From Prevotella sp. (GTDB taxonomy: Bacteria; Bacteroidota; Bacteroidia; Bacteroidales; Bacteroidaceae): a stretch of 64,000 bases of DNA. Location: NCBI GenBank assembly GCA_016286995.1, contig JAEEVA010000003.1, positions 62,001 through 126,000 of the forward strand. The letters are read 5' to 3'. A program made the position numbers and the translations under genes. This document shows positions 26,081 through 34,132 of the stretch, piece by piece. The first letter of the stretch is position 1. Each line of letters begins with the position of its first letter. The notes beneath the pieces are model-generated. The model ran no database searches and had not been told where the DNA came from. It worked only from the letters and a program-made list of their open reading frames with translations.

Positions 26081-27172
26081 ATGGCTAACACAACAGAAAC
26101 AGCGAATTTGTGTGGTCTGAACCGCAAGGATTTCCAGGCCACTGTGAATGGTAAGAAAACGGATCTTTACATTCTGAAGAACCGCAAGGGTTATGAAGTA
26201 GCAATCAGCAATTACGGTGGTGCTATCTGTGCCATCATGGTACCTGACAAGGACGGCAAGGTGGCTAATGTCATTCAGAGCCACGGCAACATTGAGCAGC
26301 TCAAGAGTGGCCAGGAGCCTTACCTGTCAACGTTGATTGGACGTTGGGGCAACCGCATCTGCAAAGGTCAGTTTACCCTGAACGGCAAGGACTATCAGCT
26401 TGCGCTGAACGATGGCCCCAACCATCTGCACGGCGGTACGAAGGGTTTCAACTGCAAGGTGTGGGATGCCCGTCAGATGGGTCCCCGCTCACTAGCCCTG
26501 CACCGTGTTTCCAGCTATGGTGAGGAAGGTTTCACCGGCGAGTTGGACGTCACCGTTGAGTTCACCTTTACAGACCAGAACGAGCTGGTTATCGAGTATC
26601 TGGCAACTACCAACAAGAAGACCATCGTCAACCTGACGCACCACGCCTTCTTCTCACTGGCAGGTACCGCTGACCCCACTCCGACCATCGAGGATCAGGT
26701 GTGCGAAATCAATGCCGACTTCTATCTGCCTACCGATGCTACGGCTATTCCTACCGGCGAGATCCTGAAGGTTGAAGGTACCCCATTCGACTTCCGTACC
26801 CCGAAGGCTTTCGGCAAGGACATCAACGCCGACCACGAGCAGATTAAGTTCGGTCACGGTTTCGACCACAACTACGTGCTCAACAAGAAAGAGGAAGGTG
26901 AGCTGAGCTTCGCCGCCAGAATTACCGACCCCAAGAGCGGTCGTACCCTGGAGTGCTACACCACCGAACCTGGTATGCAGCTCTATACCGCCAACTTTGC
27001 CACGGGTTACAAGAGTGCCAACGGCTGCTCGTTCCCGTACCGCTCGGCAGTATGTCTTGAGACTCAGCACTTCCCCGACTCTCCCAACCGTCCATACTTC
27101 CCCAGTGTTGTACTGCGTCCGGGTCAGACCTACAAGCACAAGACTATCTACCGTTTCGGTGTGGTCGAGTAA
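26081..27172 (+). CDS. galM: Aldose 1-epimerase (galactose mutarotase)
   Basis: A 363-residue mutarotase interconverting alpha and beta anomers of galactose and glucose. Start ATG 26081 is preferred to an in-frame TTG at 26075. Family landmarks are TLIGRWGNRICKGQF, NHLHGGTKGF, the catalytic His in NLTHHAFFSLAG (usual form NLTNHxYFNL), GHGFDHNYVL, and the catalytic Glu in CLETQHFPDSPN. No signal peptide is present, so it acts in the cytoplasm. It is first in a galM-transporter-galK operon, which supports a galactose role. Confidence 0.95.
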   Translation: MANTTETANLCGLNRKDFQATVNGKKTDLYILKNRKGYEVAISNYGGAICAIMVPDKDGKVANVIQSHGNIEQLKSGQEPYLSTLIGRWGNRICKGQFTLNGKDYQLALNDGPNHLHGGTKGFNCKVWDARQMGPRSLALHRVSSYGEEGFTGELDVTVEFTFTDQNELVIEYLATTNKKTIVNLTHHAFFSLAGTADPTPTIEDQVCEINADFYLPTDATAIPTGEILKVEGTPFDFRTPKAFGKDINADHEQIKFGHGFDHNYVLNKKEEGELSFAARITDPKSGRTLECYTTEPGMQLYTANFATGYKSANGCSFPYRSAVCLETQHFPDSPNRPYFPSVVLRPGQTYKHKTIYRFGVVE

Positions 27173-27208
27173 GAAGTGAATAGTAAAAACATTAAAAAAC
27201 AGACTTTA

Positions 27209-28519
27209 ATGAGTAATCAAAAACAAAATGGAAACATCATCGCCATCGTGACGATGATGTTCCTTTATGCCATGATTGCGTTCGTCACCAATCTGGCAGC
27301 ACCCATCGGCGTCGTCATGAAGAACGACCCGGAAGTAGGCGGTTCCAACATGCTGGCCATGCTGGGTAACTTCATGAACTTCTTTGCCTATCTGTTCATG
27401 GGTATTCCCGCAGGTAAGATGCTCACGCGCATCGGTTACAAGAAGACTGCTATGCTGGGCATCCTCGTAGGATTTATAGGTGTCACGGTTCAGTGGATTT
27501 CAGGTTTCGAGACCCTGCAAGGCTATCAAGACAACGCCATCTACCTGCTGGGAGCTTTCGTTTCAGGTCTTTCCGTCTGCTTGCTGAACACCGTTGTCAA
27601 CCCCATGCTGAACCTGCTGGGTGGCGGTGGTAACCGCGGTAACCAGCTGAACCTCATGGGAGGTACGCTGAACTCACTCTCCGGTACGTTGACTCCCATG
27701 TTGGTTGGTGCCCTTATTGGTGAAGTGACCAAAGATACCGACTTTGTGGAAATCAACCTCGTGCTGTACATTGCAATGGCCGTCTTTGCCGCAGCCTTCA
27801 TTGCGCTGGCACTCATCCCCATCAAGGACCCCGAAATTGGCAGAGTCACCGCAGCGACAAAATTCGAGCACTCCCCGTGGCAGTTCCGTCACTGTCTGCT
27901 TGGCGTCATTGCAATCTTCTTGTATGTCGGTGTCGAAGTCGGCATTCCAGGAACACTCAATTTCTATATTGCCGATACCACTGACAAGGGTGCCGGACTG
28001 CTTGCCAACGCTGCTGCCATTGGCGGCTTCGTAGCAGGTACCTACTGGCTACTGATGCTCGTCGGCCGTCTATGCTCCAGCTTCATTGCCAACAAGGTGT
28101 CGTCAAAGACCATGATGATTGTGACCAATGGCGTAGGCATGATTCTCATCCTGCTGGCCATCTTCATTCCCAAGACCGTCATGACCTCCATGCCGTTGTT
28201 TACCGGCTCGTCGTTCGCCATGACCGAGGTGCCTGTCAGTGCCATGCTACTGGTACTCTGCGGACTGTGTACGTCAATTATGTGGGCCAGCATCTTCAAT
28301 CTGGCCACTGAGGGACTTGGAAAATACACCGCTCAGGCCTCAGGTATCTTCATGATGATGGTTGTCGGTGGCGGCGTGCTCCCCCTGATTCAGAACTTCA
28401 TTGCCGACAGTACCGGCTACATGATCAGCTACATCGTGCCTCTGCTGGCCATGGGCTACATGTTCTGGTACGCCCTCGTTGGTTCTAAGAACGTCAACAA
28501 GGACATTCCGGTAGATTAA
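27209..28519 (+). CDS. MFS sugar transporter, FucP/GluP-like
   Basis: A 436-residue, 12-helix major facilitator related to the glucose/galactose and fucose proton symporters. The ATG at 27209 is chosen; an earlier GTG at 27176 lies in the spacer. Helix 1 (IIAIVTMMFLYAMIAFVTNL) and the loop MGIPAGKMLTRIGYKKTAML show the MFS A-motif region. NTVVNPMLNLLGGGGNRGNQLN matches the FucP-type segment in part. It sits between galM and galK, so galactose or glucose is the probable substrate; the neighbours give this, not the transporter sequence itself. Confidence 0.9.
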   Translation: MSNQKQNGNIIAIVTMMFLYAMIAFVTNLAAPIGVVMKNDPEVGGSNMLAMLGNFMNFFAYLFMGIPAGKMLTRIGYKKTAMLGILVGFIGVTVQWISGFETLQGYQDNAIYLLGAFVSGLSVCLLNTVVNPMLNLLGGGGNRGNQLNLMGGTLNSLSGTLTPMLVGALIGEVTKDTDFVEINLVLYIAMAVFAAAFIALALIPIKDPEIGRVTAATKFEHSPWQFRHCLLGVIAIFLYVGVEVGIPGTLNFYIADTTDKGAGLLANAAAIGGFVAGTYWLLMLVGRLCSSFIANKVSSKTMMIVTNGVGMILILLAIFIPKTVMTSMPLFTGSSFAMTEVPVSAMLLVLCGLCTSIMWASIFNLATEGLGKYTAQASGIFMMMVVGGGVLPLIQNFIADSTGYMISYIVPLLAMGYMFWYALVGSKNVNKDIPVD

Positions 28520-28548
28520 ATAATCACATCATTCAACTCTAAACAATT

Positions 28549-29715
28549 ATGATGGAAATAGATTTTGTAAGAAGCCGTTTCATCAAGCACTTTGATGGAA
28601 AGACCGGCAACGTATATGCCTCACCAGGCCGTATTAACCTCATTGGCGAACACACCGACTACAACGGAGGCTTTGTATTCCCTGGAGCCGTCGACAAAGG
28701 TATCATGGCCGAGATGCGTGCCAACGGTACCGAGGACACCGTCATGGCCTATGCCATCGACCTCAAGGACCGTGTTGACTTCCACCTTAACGACCCAGCT
28801 GGCCCCCGTGCATCATGGGCCCGTTATATCTACGGTATCGCCTTGGAGATGAGGAAGTTAGGCGTTCCCGTTAAAGGCTTTAACATTGCTTTTGCCGGCG
28901 ACGTTCCCTTAGGTGCCGGCATGTCGTCATCGGCAGCTATGGAAAGTTGCTTCGCCTGCGGTCTGAACGACATATTCGGCGACAACAAGGTATCCCAGTG
29001 GGACATGGCTCTCGCCGGACAGGCTACCGAGCATAACTACTGCGGCGTCAACTGCGGCATCATGGACCAGTTTGCTTCCGTCTTCGGAAAGGCAGGCTGT
29101 CTGATGCGACTCGACTGCCGTAGCCGTGAATTCGAATACTTCCCCTTCAAGCCCGACGGCTACCGTCTTGTACTGCTTGACAGCGTCGTAAAGCACCAGC
29201 TGGCCGGTTCACCCTACAACGACCGCCGCAACTCATGCGAGAACGTGGTGAAGCACATCCAGGCCAAGCACCCCGAAGGTAAGTTCGAGACTCTGCGCGA
29301 CTGCACATGGGAACAACTCGACGAAGTCCGTGCCGAAGTCGGCGAAGAAGACTACAAGCGTGCCAAGTTCGTGCTCGGTGAGAAAGACCGCGTGCTGGCT
29401 GTCTGCGACGCCCTGAACGAAGGCGACTATGAGCGTGTCGGCGAACTGATGTATCAGACTCACGAAGGTCTGTCGAAAGACTACGAGGTCTCTTGCGAAG
29501 AGCTCGACTTCTTGAACGACATAGCCAAGGAGTGCGGTGTCACGGGGTCACGCATTATGGGTGGCGGCTTCGGCGGTTGCACCATCAACCTCGTACGCAA
29601 CGACCTCTACAAGCAGTTCATTGCCACGGCCAAGGAGAAGTTCAACGCTAAGTACGGACACGAACCGAAGGTCTATGACGTTGTCATCGGCGACGGCTCG
29701 CGCAAGCTGTGCTAA
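28549..29715 (+). CDS. galK: Galactokinase
   Basis: A 388-residue GHMP kinase phosphorylating galactose at C1, the entry step of the Leloir pathway. The galactokinase signature is GRINLIGEHTDYNGGFVFP (about 26-44). The ATP loop is VPLGAGMSSSAAME, the catalytic Asp is in CGIMDQFASVFG, and the C-terminal loop is RIMGGGFGGCTINLV. Start ATG 28549 is followed by another ATG at 28552; either is possible. It ends the gal operon, with a strong bidirectional terminator 35 bases after the stop. galT is not in the window. Confidence 0.97.
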   Translation: MMEIDFVRSRFIKHFDGKTGNVYASPGRINLIGEHTDYNGGFVFPGAVDKGIMAEMRANGTEDTVMAYAIDLKDRVDFHLNDPAGPRASWARYIYGIALEMRKLGVPVKGFNIAFAGDVPLGAGMSSSAAMESCFACGLNDIFGDNKVSQWDMALAGQATEHNYCGVNCGIMDQFASVFGKAGCLMRLDCRSREFEYFPFKPDGYRLVLLDSVVKHQLAGSPYNDRRNSCENVVKHIQAKHPEGKFETLRDCTWEQLDEVRAEVGEEDYKRAKFVLGEKDRVLAVCDALNEGDYERVGELMYQTHEGLSKDYEVSCEELDFLNDIAKECGVTGSRIMGGGFGGCTINLVRNDLYKQFIATAKEKFNAKYGHEPKVYDVVIGDGSRKLC

Positions 29716-29740
29716 CGTCCACGCCCCAATATATAGTTGT

Positions 29741-29842
29741 AGAAAAAAGACTGAGCCCTGTCATTTCGACAAGGCTCAGTTTCCTTTTTGGATTGTTCTT
29801 TATACTGTCCCAGGAATTACTACAGCCCTAACGTTAGAGTTC
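29741..29842 (-). ncRNA. Candidate small RNA, about 100 nt
   Basis: A leftward -7 box (29855-29847) is followed by about 100 bases without a start codon, ending in a strong stem-loop with a TCTTTTTTC tract on that strand. The transcript would also contain the palindrome CTAACGTTAG (29828-29837). Promoter and terminator face each other with nothing coding between, the usual layout of a stand-alone small RNA. It runs toward the galK 3' end, so it could also affect that message. No known RNA family was recognised. Confidence 0.55.
29743..29790. terminator. Bidirectional intrinsic terminator after galK
   Basis: A 13-bp stem with one mismatch (29750-29762 with 29768-29780) and a 5-base loop. T-rich tracts follow on the rightward strand (TTCCTTTTT) and the leftward strand (TCTTTTTTC). 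It would end both the galK transcript and the leftward small RNA. Confidence 0.85.
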
Positions 29843-29846
29843 GCTT

Positions 29847-29855
29847 GCAAAGATA
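29847..29855 (-). promoter_or_regulatory. -7 box for the candidate small RNA
   Basis: Read leftward it is TATCTTTGC, an exact TAnnTTTGC match, with a TTTTTC stretch about 20 bases upstream. No protein gene lies in the right orientation downstream, which points to a noncoding transcript. Confidence 0.65.
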
Positions 29856-29908
29856 CGAACTTTTTACCATACGGAAAAATTTCAGCTGCCGTTTATAAAA
29901 ATGTTTAC

Positions 29909-29974
29909 TGCCTATAAACACTGTGTTTATTGCTTATGAACATTGTGTTTATAGCTTAGAAACACTTTTAACAT
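29909..29974. repeat. 22-bp tandem palindromic repeat, three units
   Basis: Three consecutive 22-bp units (29909-29930, 29931-29952, 29953-29974) share a TTA(T/G)(A/G)AACA...TGTTTAT core. The first contains the 17-base perfect palindrome ATAAACAC-T-GTGTTTAT. A fourth, weaker unit precedes them (from about 29887). The period of about two helical turns resembles the array at 1332-1400, with a different sequence. Confidence 0.75.
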
Positions 29975-30040
29975 TTGCCAACATTGTATCACAATTGTAC
30001 GCTTTTATTACCCATATTAACTGTTTATGGTGCTATAAAG

Positions 30041-30148
30041 GTACTAATTATTTACACTAACGGCCAGACGTATCAAGAAGGTGTGTTGACTCAGCAGGCA
30101 AAATACCTGACTGAGCTGATACTTCAGGGGCAGCCTGTGAATCCCTAA
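30041..30148 (+). pseudogene. Possible coding remnant without start codon
   Basis: The frame from GTA 30041 to TAA 30146-30148 reads VLIIYTNGQTYQEGVLTQQA and continues to LTELILQGQPVNP. It has a protein-like composition but no ATG in frame. It could be the tail of a lost gene, or chance. No family was recognised, so this is a weak call. Confidence 0.25.
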
Positions 30149-30219
30149 AGGGGAGCGGACAGTTTGCCGTATTCATTTAAATAATTCATTTTTTATTATT
30201 TTATTTTTTTATTTTTTCG

Positions 30220-30228
30220 TACCTTTGC
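30220..30228 (+). promoter_or_regulatory. -7 box before the 51-residue ORF and lon
   Basis: TACCTTTGC is an exact consensus match behind a long T-rich tract. It lies 26 bases upstream of the ATG at 30255. lon starts 15 bases after that small gene, so it is probably transcribed from here. Confidence 0.75.
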
Positions 30229-30254
30229 ACCCAAATTCAACAATAAGACAAAGA

Positions 30255-30410
30255 ATGAACAAAAAAATTCTACTGATGACCGTGGCCATCACAATGGCCG
30301 CCATCAACCTGCAAACACAGAGAATCCGTACCATAGACAAGGATGGGCAGCCCTTGGCTCCTGCCGTGCAGCAGAAACTGAACGAGCTGTGGAAGGCTGA
30401 CAAGGACTAA
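30255..30410 (+). CDS. Small exported or membrane-anchored protein (51 residues)
   Basis: A short protein starting MNKKILLMTVAITMAAINLQ, with a basic start and hydrophobic core like a signal peptide or single membrane anchor, though no clear AxA cleavage site. The remainder (RIRTIDKDGQPLAPAVQQ and a charged helix ending KADKD) is soluble in character. It has its own good promoter and lies 15 bases before lon. No family is recognised. It may be a leader gene of the lon transcript. Confidence 0.55.
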   Translation: MNKKILLMTVAITMAAINLQTQRIRTIDKDGQPLAPAVQQKLNELWKADKD

Positions 30411-30425
30411 AAGATTTGAAAGATT

Positions 30426-32897
30426 ATGACGAAAGATAATATAACAATGTACATGGATAACAAGAACAGGTCGTTTTCGATGATTGCCGATATAGAGGGC
30501 GACTACGGCGACCTGACCAACCTGCAAATGCCCGACTCACTGCCCATATTGCCTGTCAGAAACCTGGTACTGTTTCCAGGTGTCGTGTCACCCATTTTGA
30601 TTGGCCGCGAGTCGAGCATGACGCTCATCCGCAAGGCTGAGAAATCGGGTACACTGATTGGCGTAATAACACAGCGCGACCCTGAGGTGGAGAGTCCCAT
30701 ACGTGCCGACCTGCACGACATGGGTGTGTATGCGAAAGTGCTGAAGACGCTGACGCTGCCTAATGGCAACATTACGGCCATCGTACAGGGCCTGGGACGT
30801 TTGCGACTGTTGGAACTGGAGAAGTACAAGCCCTATCTGGTGGGACATGCTGCGATAGCTCCCGAGGTGGAGCCTGACCGCCGCGACGTGGAGTTTACGA
30901 CGGCCGTGGAGGACCTGCGCCACCAGGTGGTGGAGTATATCAACATGAGCGACGACATTCCTGACGAGGCGTCGTTTGCCATCAAGAATGTGGACAACAA
31001 CATCATGGCGCTGAACTTCATCTGCTCGAACCTGCCGTTCTCCATCAAGGAGAAGATGAGCCTGCTGATGATGGACAGTATCAAGGAGCGCTTGTTCAAC
31101 ACGCTGCGTATCGTCAACCGTGAGATTAACCTGCAGAACCTGAAGCTGGATATCCGCAACAAGACGCGCGACGACATTGACGAGCAGCAGCGCAACTACT
31201 TCCTGCAGCAGCAGATAAAGAACCTGCAGGCCGAGATGGGCAACGAGAGTACGCCCGAGAAGAAGGACCTGCTGGAGAAGGCGCGTAAGAAGAAGTGGCC
31301 CGAGGAGATTGAGAAGTTCTTTTATAAGGAGGTGGAGAAGCTGGACCAGGTGAACCAGAACTCGCCCGACTATAACGTGCAGTTGACTTACCTGCAGACG
31401 CTGGTGGAACTGCCTTGGAACGAGTGTACGAAGGACGACATGGACCTGAAGCGTGCGCAGAAGATTCTGGACCGTGACCACTATGGCATGGAGAAGGTGA
31501 AGGAGCGCATCCTGGAGTATATTGCCGTGCTGTCGCTGAGGGGCGACCTGAAAAGCCCCATTCTCTGCCTGTACGGTCCTCCGGGAGTTGGTAAGACCTC
31601 TTTGGGCAAGTCGATTGCCGACGCCCTGAAGCGTAAATATGTGCGTGTGTCGCTGGGTGGTCTGCACGACGAGGCTGAGATTCGCGGACACCGTCGCACC
31701 TACATTGGTGCTATGCCCGGCCGTATCATCAAGAATATCCAGAAGGCAGGCTCGTCGAACCCCGTGTTCATTCTCGACGAGATTGACAAGGTGACGCAGA
31801 ACACCCATAACGGCGACCCTGCCTCAGCCCTGTTGGAAGTGCTCGACCCCGAGCAGAACGGTGCCTTCCACGACAACTACCTGGATGTGGACTACGACCT
31901 GTCGAAGGTGATGTTCATTGCCACAGCCAACAATCTCGGCACCATTCCCCGTCCGTTGCTGGACCGTATGGAGATTATCGAGGTCAGCGGCTACATCACC
32001 GAGGAGAAATACGAGATTGCGAAGCGTCACCTTGTCCCGAAGGAGAAGGAGAACACGGGTCTGAACGACAAGAAGCTGACATTCAGCAAGCCCGCCATCG
32101 AGAAGATTATAGAACAGTACACGCGTGAGAGCGGCGTGCGCCAGTTGGAGAAGCAAATCAACAAGGCGCTGCGCAAGATGGCTTTCAAGAAGGCCGAAAA
32201 CGGCGAGCTGCCTTACGAGAAGATTACCCCGACGGAGATTGAGGACCTGCTGGGCAAGCCACCCTTCTATCGCGACATCTATCAGGGCAACGCCTATGCC
32301 GGCGTCGTCACCGGTCTTGCTTGGACCAGCGTTGGCGGTGAGATACTGTTCATCGAGACATCGCTGTCGAAGGGCAAGGGTGCGAAGCTCACGCTGACCG
32401 GCAACCTGGGCGACGTCATGAAGGAGAGTGCCGTCATCGCCCTGGAATATGTCAAGGCCCACGTTGACGTGCTGGGCATCGACTATCGCATTTTCGACCA
32501 TTGGAACATCCATATCCACGTGCCCGAAGGTGCCACACCCAAGGACGGTCCGTCGGCAGGCATCACCATCGCCACCTCGATAGCCTCGGCTCTGACCCAG
32601 CGCAAAGTGCGCAAGAATACGGCCATGACCGGCGAGATTACCCTTCGTGGAAAGGTGCTGCCCGTGGGTGGCATCAAGGAGAAGATTCTGGCTGCCAAGC
32701 GTGCCGGCATCACCGATATCGTGATGTGTCAGGAGAACGAGAAGGACATTCTGGAGATTCCCGAGATGTACCTGAAGGGCGTCAATTTCCACTACGTGGA
32801 GAACGTCCAGGATGTCTGGAAATTCGCGCTGACCAACGAGTTGGTGGAACATCCGATGGACTTCACCATTCCAGAGGAAGTAAAGAGTGAAGAGTGA
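30426..32897 (+). CDS. lon: ATP-dependent protease La
   Basis: An 823-residue Lon protease that degrades misfolded and regulatory proteins in the cytoplasm. The N-terminal substrate domain begins near [14 protein letters not shown] (about 40-53). A long helical segment follows ([17 protein letters not shown]). The AAA+ module has Walker [13 protein letters not shown] (about 386-397) and Walker [11 protein letters not shown]. The protease domain has the catalytic Ser in [12 protein letters not shown] and the Lys in [14 protein letters not shown]. The organisation and length are standard. The upstream junction holds the small 51-residue gene, and tgt follows after 21 bases. Confidence 0.98.
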   Translation: MTKDNITMYMDNKNRSFSMIADIEGDYGDLTNLQMPDSLPILPVRNLVLFPGVVSPILIGRESSMTLIRKAEKSGTLIGVITQRDPEVESPIRADLHDMGVYAKVLKTLTLPNGNITAIVQGLGRLRLLELEKYKPYLVGHAAIAPEVEPDRRDVEFTTAVEDLRHQVVEYINMSDDIPDEASFAIKNVDNNIMALNFICSNLPFSIKEKMSLLMMDSIKERLFNTLRIVNREINLQNLKLDIRNKTRDDIDEQQRNYFLQQQIKNLQAEMGNESTPEKKDLLEKARKKKWPEEIEKFFYKEVEKLDQVNQNSPDYNVQLTYLQTLVELPWNECTKDDMDLKRAQKILDRDHYGMEKVKERILEYIAVLSLRGDLKSPILCLYGPPGVGKTSLGKSIADALKRKYVRVSLGGLHDEAEIRGHRRTYIGAMPGRIIKNIQKAGSSNPVFILDEIDKVTQNTHNGDPASALLEVLDPEQNGAFHDNYLDVDYDLSKVMFIATANNLGTIPRPLLDRMEIIEVSGYITEEKYEIAKRHLVPKEKENTGLNDKKLTFSKPAIEKIIEQYTRESGVRQLEKQINKALRKMAFKKAENGELPYEKITPTEIEDLLGKPPFYRDIYQGNAYAGVVTGLAWTSVGGEILFIETSLSKGKGAKLTLTGNLGDVMKESAVIALEYVKAHVDVLGIDYRIFDHWNIHIHVPEGATPKDGPSAGITIATSIASALTQRKVRKNTAMTGEITLRGKVLPVGGIKEKILAAKRAGITDIVMCQENEKDILEIPEMYLKGVNFHYVENVQDVWKFALTNELVEHPMDFTIPEEVKSEE

Positions 32898-32915
32898 AAA
32901 ATTTGCTACCGCCAT
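32888..32915. repeat. GTGAAAAATTTGCTACCGC junction repeat between lon and tgt
   Basis: GAGTGAAAAATTTGCTACCG followed by CCAT lies at the lon-tgt junction, overlapping the lon stop. Nearly the same word is found on the opposite strand at 57893-57985 and 58805-58852, also directly between genes. Confidence 0.75.
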
Positions 32916-32918
32916 ATC

Positions 32919-34061
32919 ATGACGTTTGAAGTACAACATAGCGACAATGCCTCAGATGCAAGGACAGGCGTGATTACCACTGACCACGGTCAGATCAAGA
33001 CGCCTATCTTCATGCCCGTGGGAACATGCGGCAGCGTGAAGGGCGTGCACTTTCAGGAGCTGCGCGAACAGGTGAAGGCACAGATTATTCTGGGCAATAC
33101 CTACCACCTGTATCTGCGTCCGGGTCTTGACATTCTGCGCAAGGCCGGCGGTCTGCACAAGTTCAACACGTGGGACCGTCCCATTCTGACTGACTCAGGC
33201 GGCTTTCAGGTATTTTCGCTGACCGGCATCCGCAAACTGAAGGAGGAAGGCTGTGAGTTCCGCTCGCACATCGACGGCTCGAAGCACATCTTTACGCCGG
33301 AGAACGTGATGGACACAGAGCGCATCATCGGTGCCGACATCATGATGGCGCTGGACGAGTGTCCCCCCGGACAGAGCGACTACCAGTATGCCAAGAACTC
33401 GTTGGGACTGACCCAGCGATGGCTGGAGCGCTGCGTGATGCGCTTCAACGAGACGGAACCGCTGTACGGCTACAACCAGACGTTGTTCCCCATCGTGCAG
33501 GGCTGTACCTATAAGGACCTGCGCGAGGATGCCGCCAAGCATGTCTGCGACGTATTGGGCAGACTGAACGACGGCGGTGGTGCTAGCATCGGCGGACTGG
33601 CCGTGGGCGAGCCTACCGAGGTGATGTACGACATGATTGAGGTGGTGAACGCCATCCTGCCCAAGGACCGTCCGCGCTACCTGATGGGAGTCGGTACGCC
33701 GCAGAACATCCTGGAAGCCATTGAGCGTGGTGTCGACATGTTCGACTGCGTGATGCCTACCCGCAACGGCCGTAATGCTATGCTCTTCACCTACGAGGGC
33801 ACGATGAACATGCGCAACAAGAAGTGGGAGGACGATTTTTCACCTATCGACCCCGACGGCTGCGACATCGACCGCCTGCATACAAAGGCCTACCTGCACC
33901 ACCTGTTCAAGGCTCAGGAGCTGCTGGCCCTGCAGATTGCCAGTATCCATAACCTGGCATTCTATCTGCGACTGGTGGGCGATGCCCGTCAGCATATTGA
34001 GCAGGGCGACTTTATGCAGTGGAAGCGCAGCGTGATAGATAATTTAGGACGAAGAAGGTAG
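32919..34061 (+). CDS. tgt: tRNA-guanine transglycosylase
   Basis: A 380-residue barrel enzyme that exchanges guanine-34 for preQ1 in tRNAs with GUN anticodons, toward queuosine. The substrate Asp and loop are in LTDSGGFQVFSL (about 88-99). GGLAVGEP (about 226-233) and the nucleophile region VDMFDCVMPTRNGRNA (about 268-283) follow. The usual zinc ligands CxCxxC before the final His are not seen: the segment reads DPDGCDIDRLHTKAYLHHLF. It has one Cys, and the His in ASIHNLAFY is retained. From memory many Bacteroidetes homologues also lack the cysteines. The enzyme is otherwise complete. Confidence 0.94.
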   Translation: MTFEVQHSDNASDARTGVITTDHGQIKTPIFMPVGTCGSVKGVHFQELREQVKAQIILGNTYHLYLRPGLDILRKAGGLHKFNTWDRPILTDSGGFQVFSLTGIRKLKEEGCEFRSHIDGSKHIFTPENVMDTERIIGADIMMALDECPPGQSDYQYAKNSLGLTQRWLERCVMRFNETEPLYGYNQTLFPIVQGCTYKDLREDAAKHVCDVLGRLNDGGGASIGGLAVGEPTEVMYDMIEVVNAILPKDRPRYLMGVGTPQNILEAIERGVDMFDCVMPTRNGRNAMLFTYEGTMNMRNKKWEDDFSPIDPDGCDIDRLHTKAYLHHLFKAQELLALQIASIHNLAFYLRLVGDARQHIEQGDFMQWKRSVIDNLGRRR

Positions 34062-34064
34062 GAA

Positions 34065-34120
34065 ATAATTGATAATTGATAATTGATAATTGATAATTGA
34101 CAATTGATAATTGATAATTA
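34065..34120. repeat. AATTGATAATTGA tandem repeat between tgt and the LptF/G gene
   Basis: About eight consecutive copies of a 7-base TAATTGA(T/C) word occupy nearly the whole 71-base spacer. It is the longest and purest example of the junction repeat family seen here. Confidence 0.85.
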
Positions 34121-34132
34121 AAGAATAAAAAG

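Larger units (their letters stand above)
29716..30254. other. Gene-poor region between galK and the lon transcript
   Basis: This 540-base region contains, in order, the galK terminator hairpin, a leftward small-RNA candidate with its promoter, a 22-bp palindromic repeat array, a short start-less open stretch (30041-30148), and an A/T-rich promoter for the next gene at 30220. Only short or weak frames exist; no full gene is supported. Confidence 0.7.

Noticed and set aside
30588..32939. Two long open frames on the strand opposite lon (about 406 and 371 codons)
   Set aside because: They mirror the codon pattern of lon, have low-complexity Leu/His/Val-rich translations and no recognisable motif. 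lon accounts for this DNA.
34065..34120. Tandem repeats that might suggest a CRISPR array
   Set aside because: Units are 7 bases with no unique spacers and no cas genes nearby; they are simple junction repeats.
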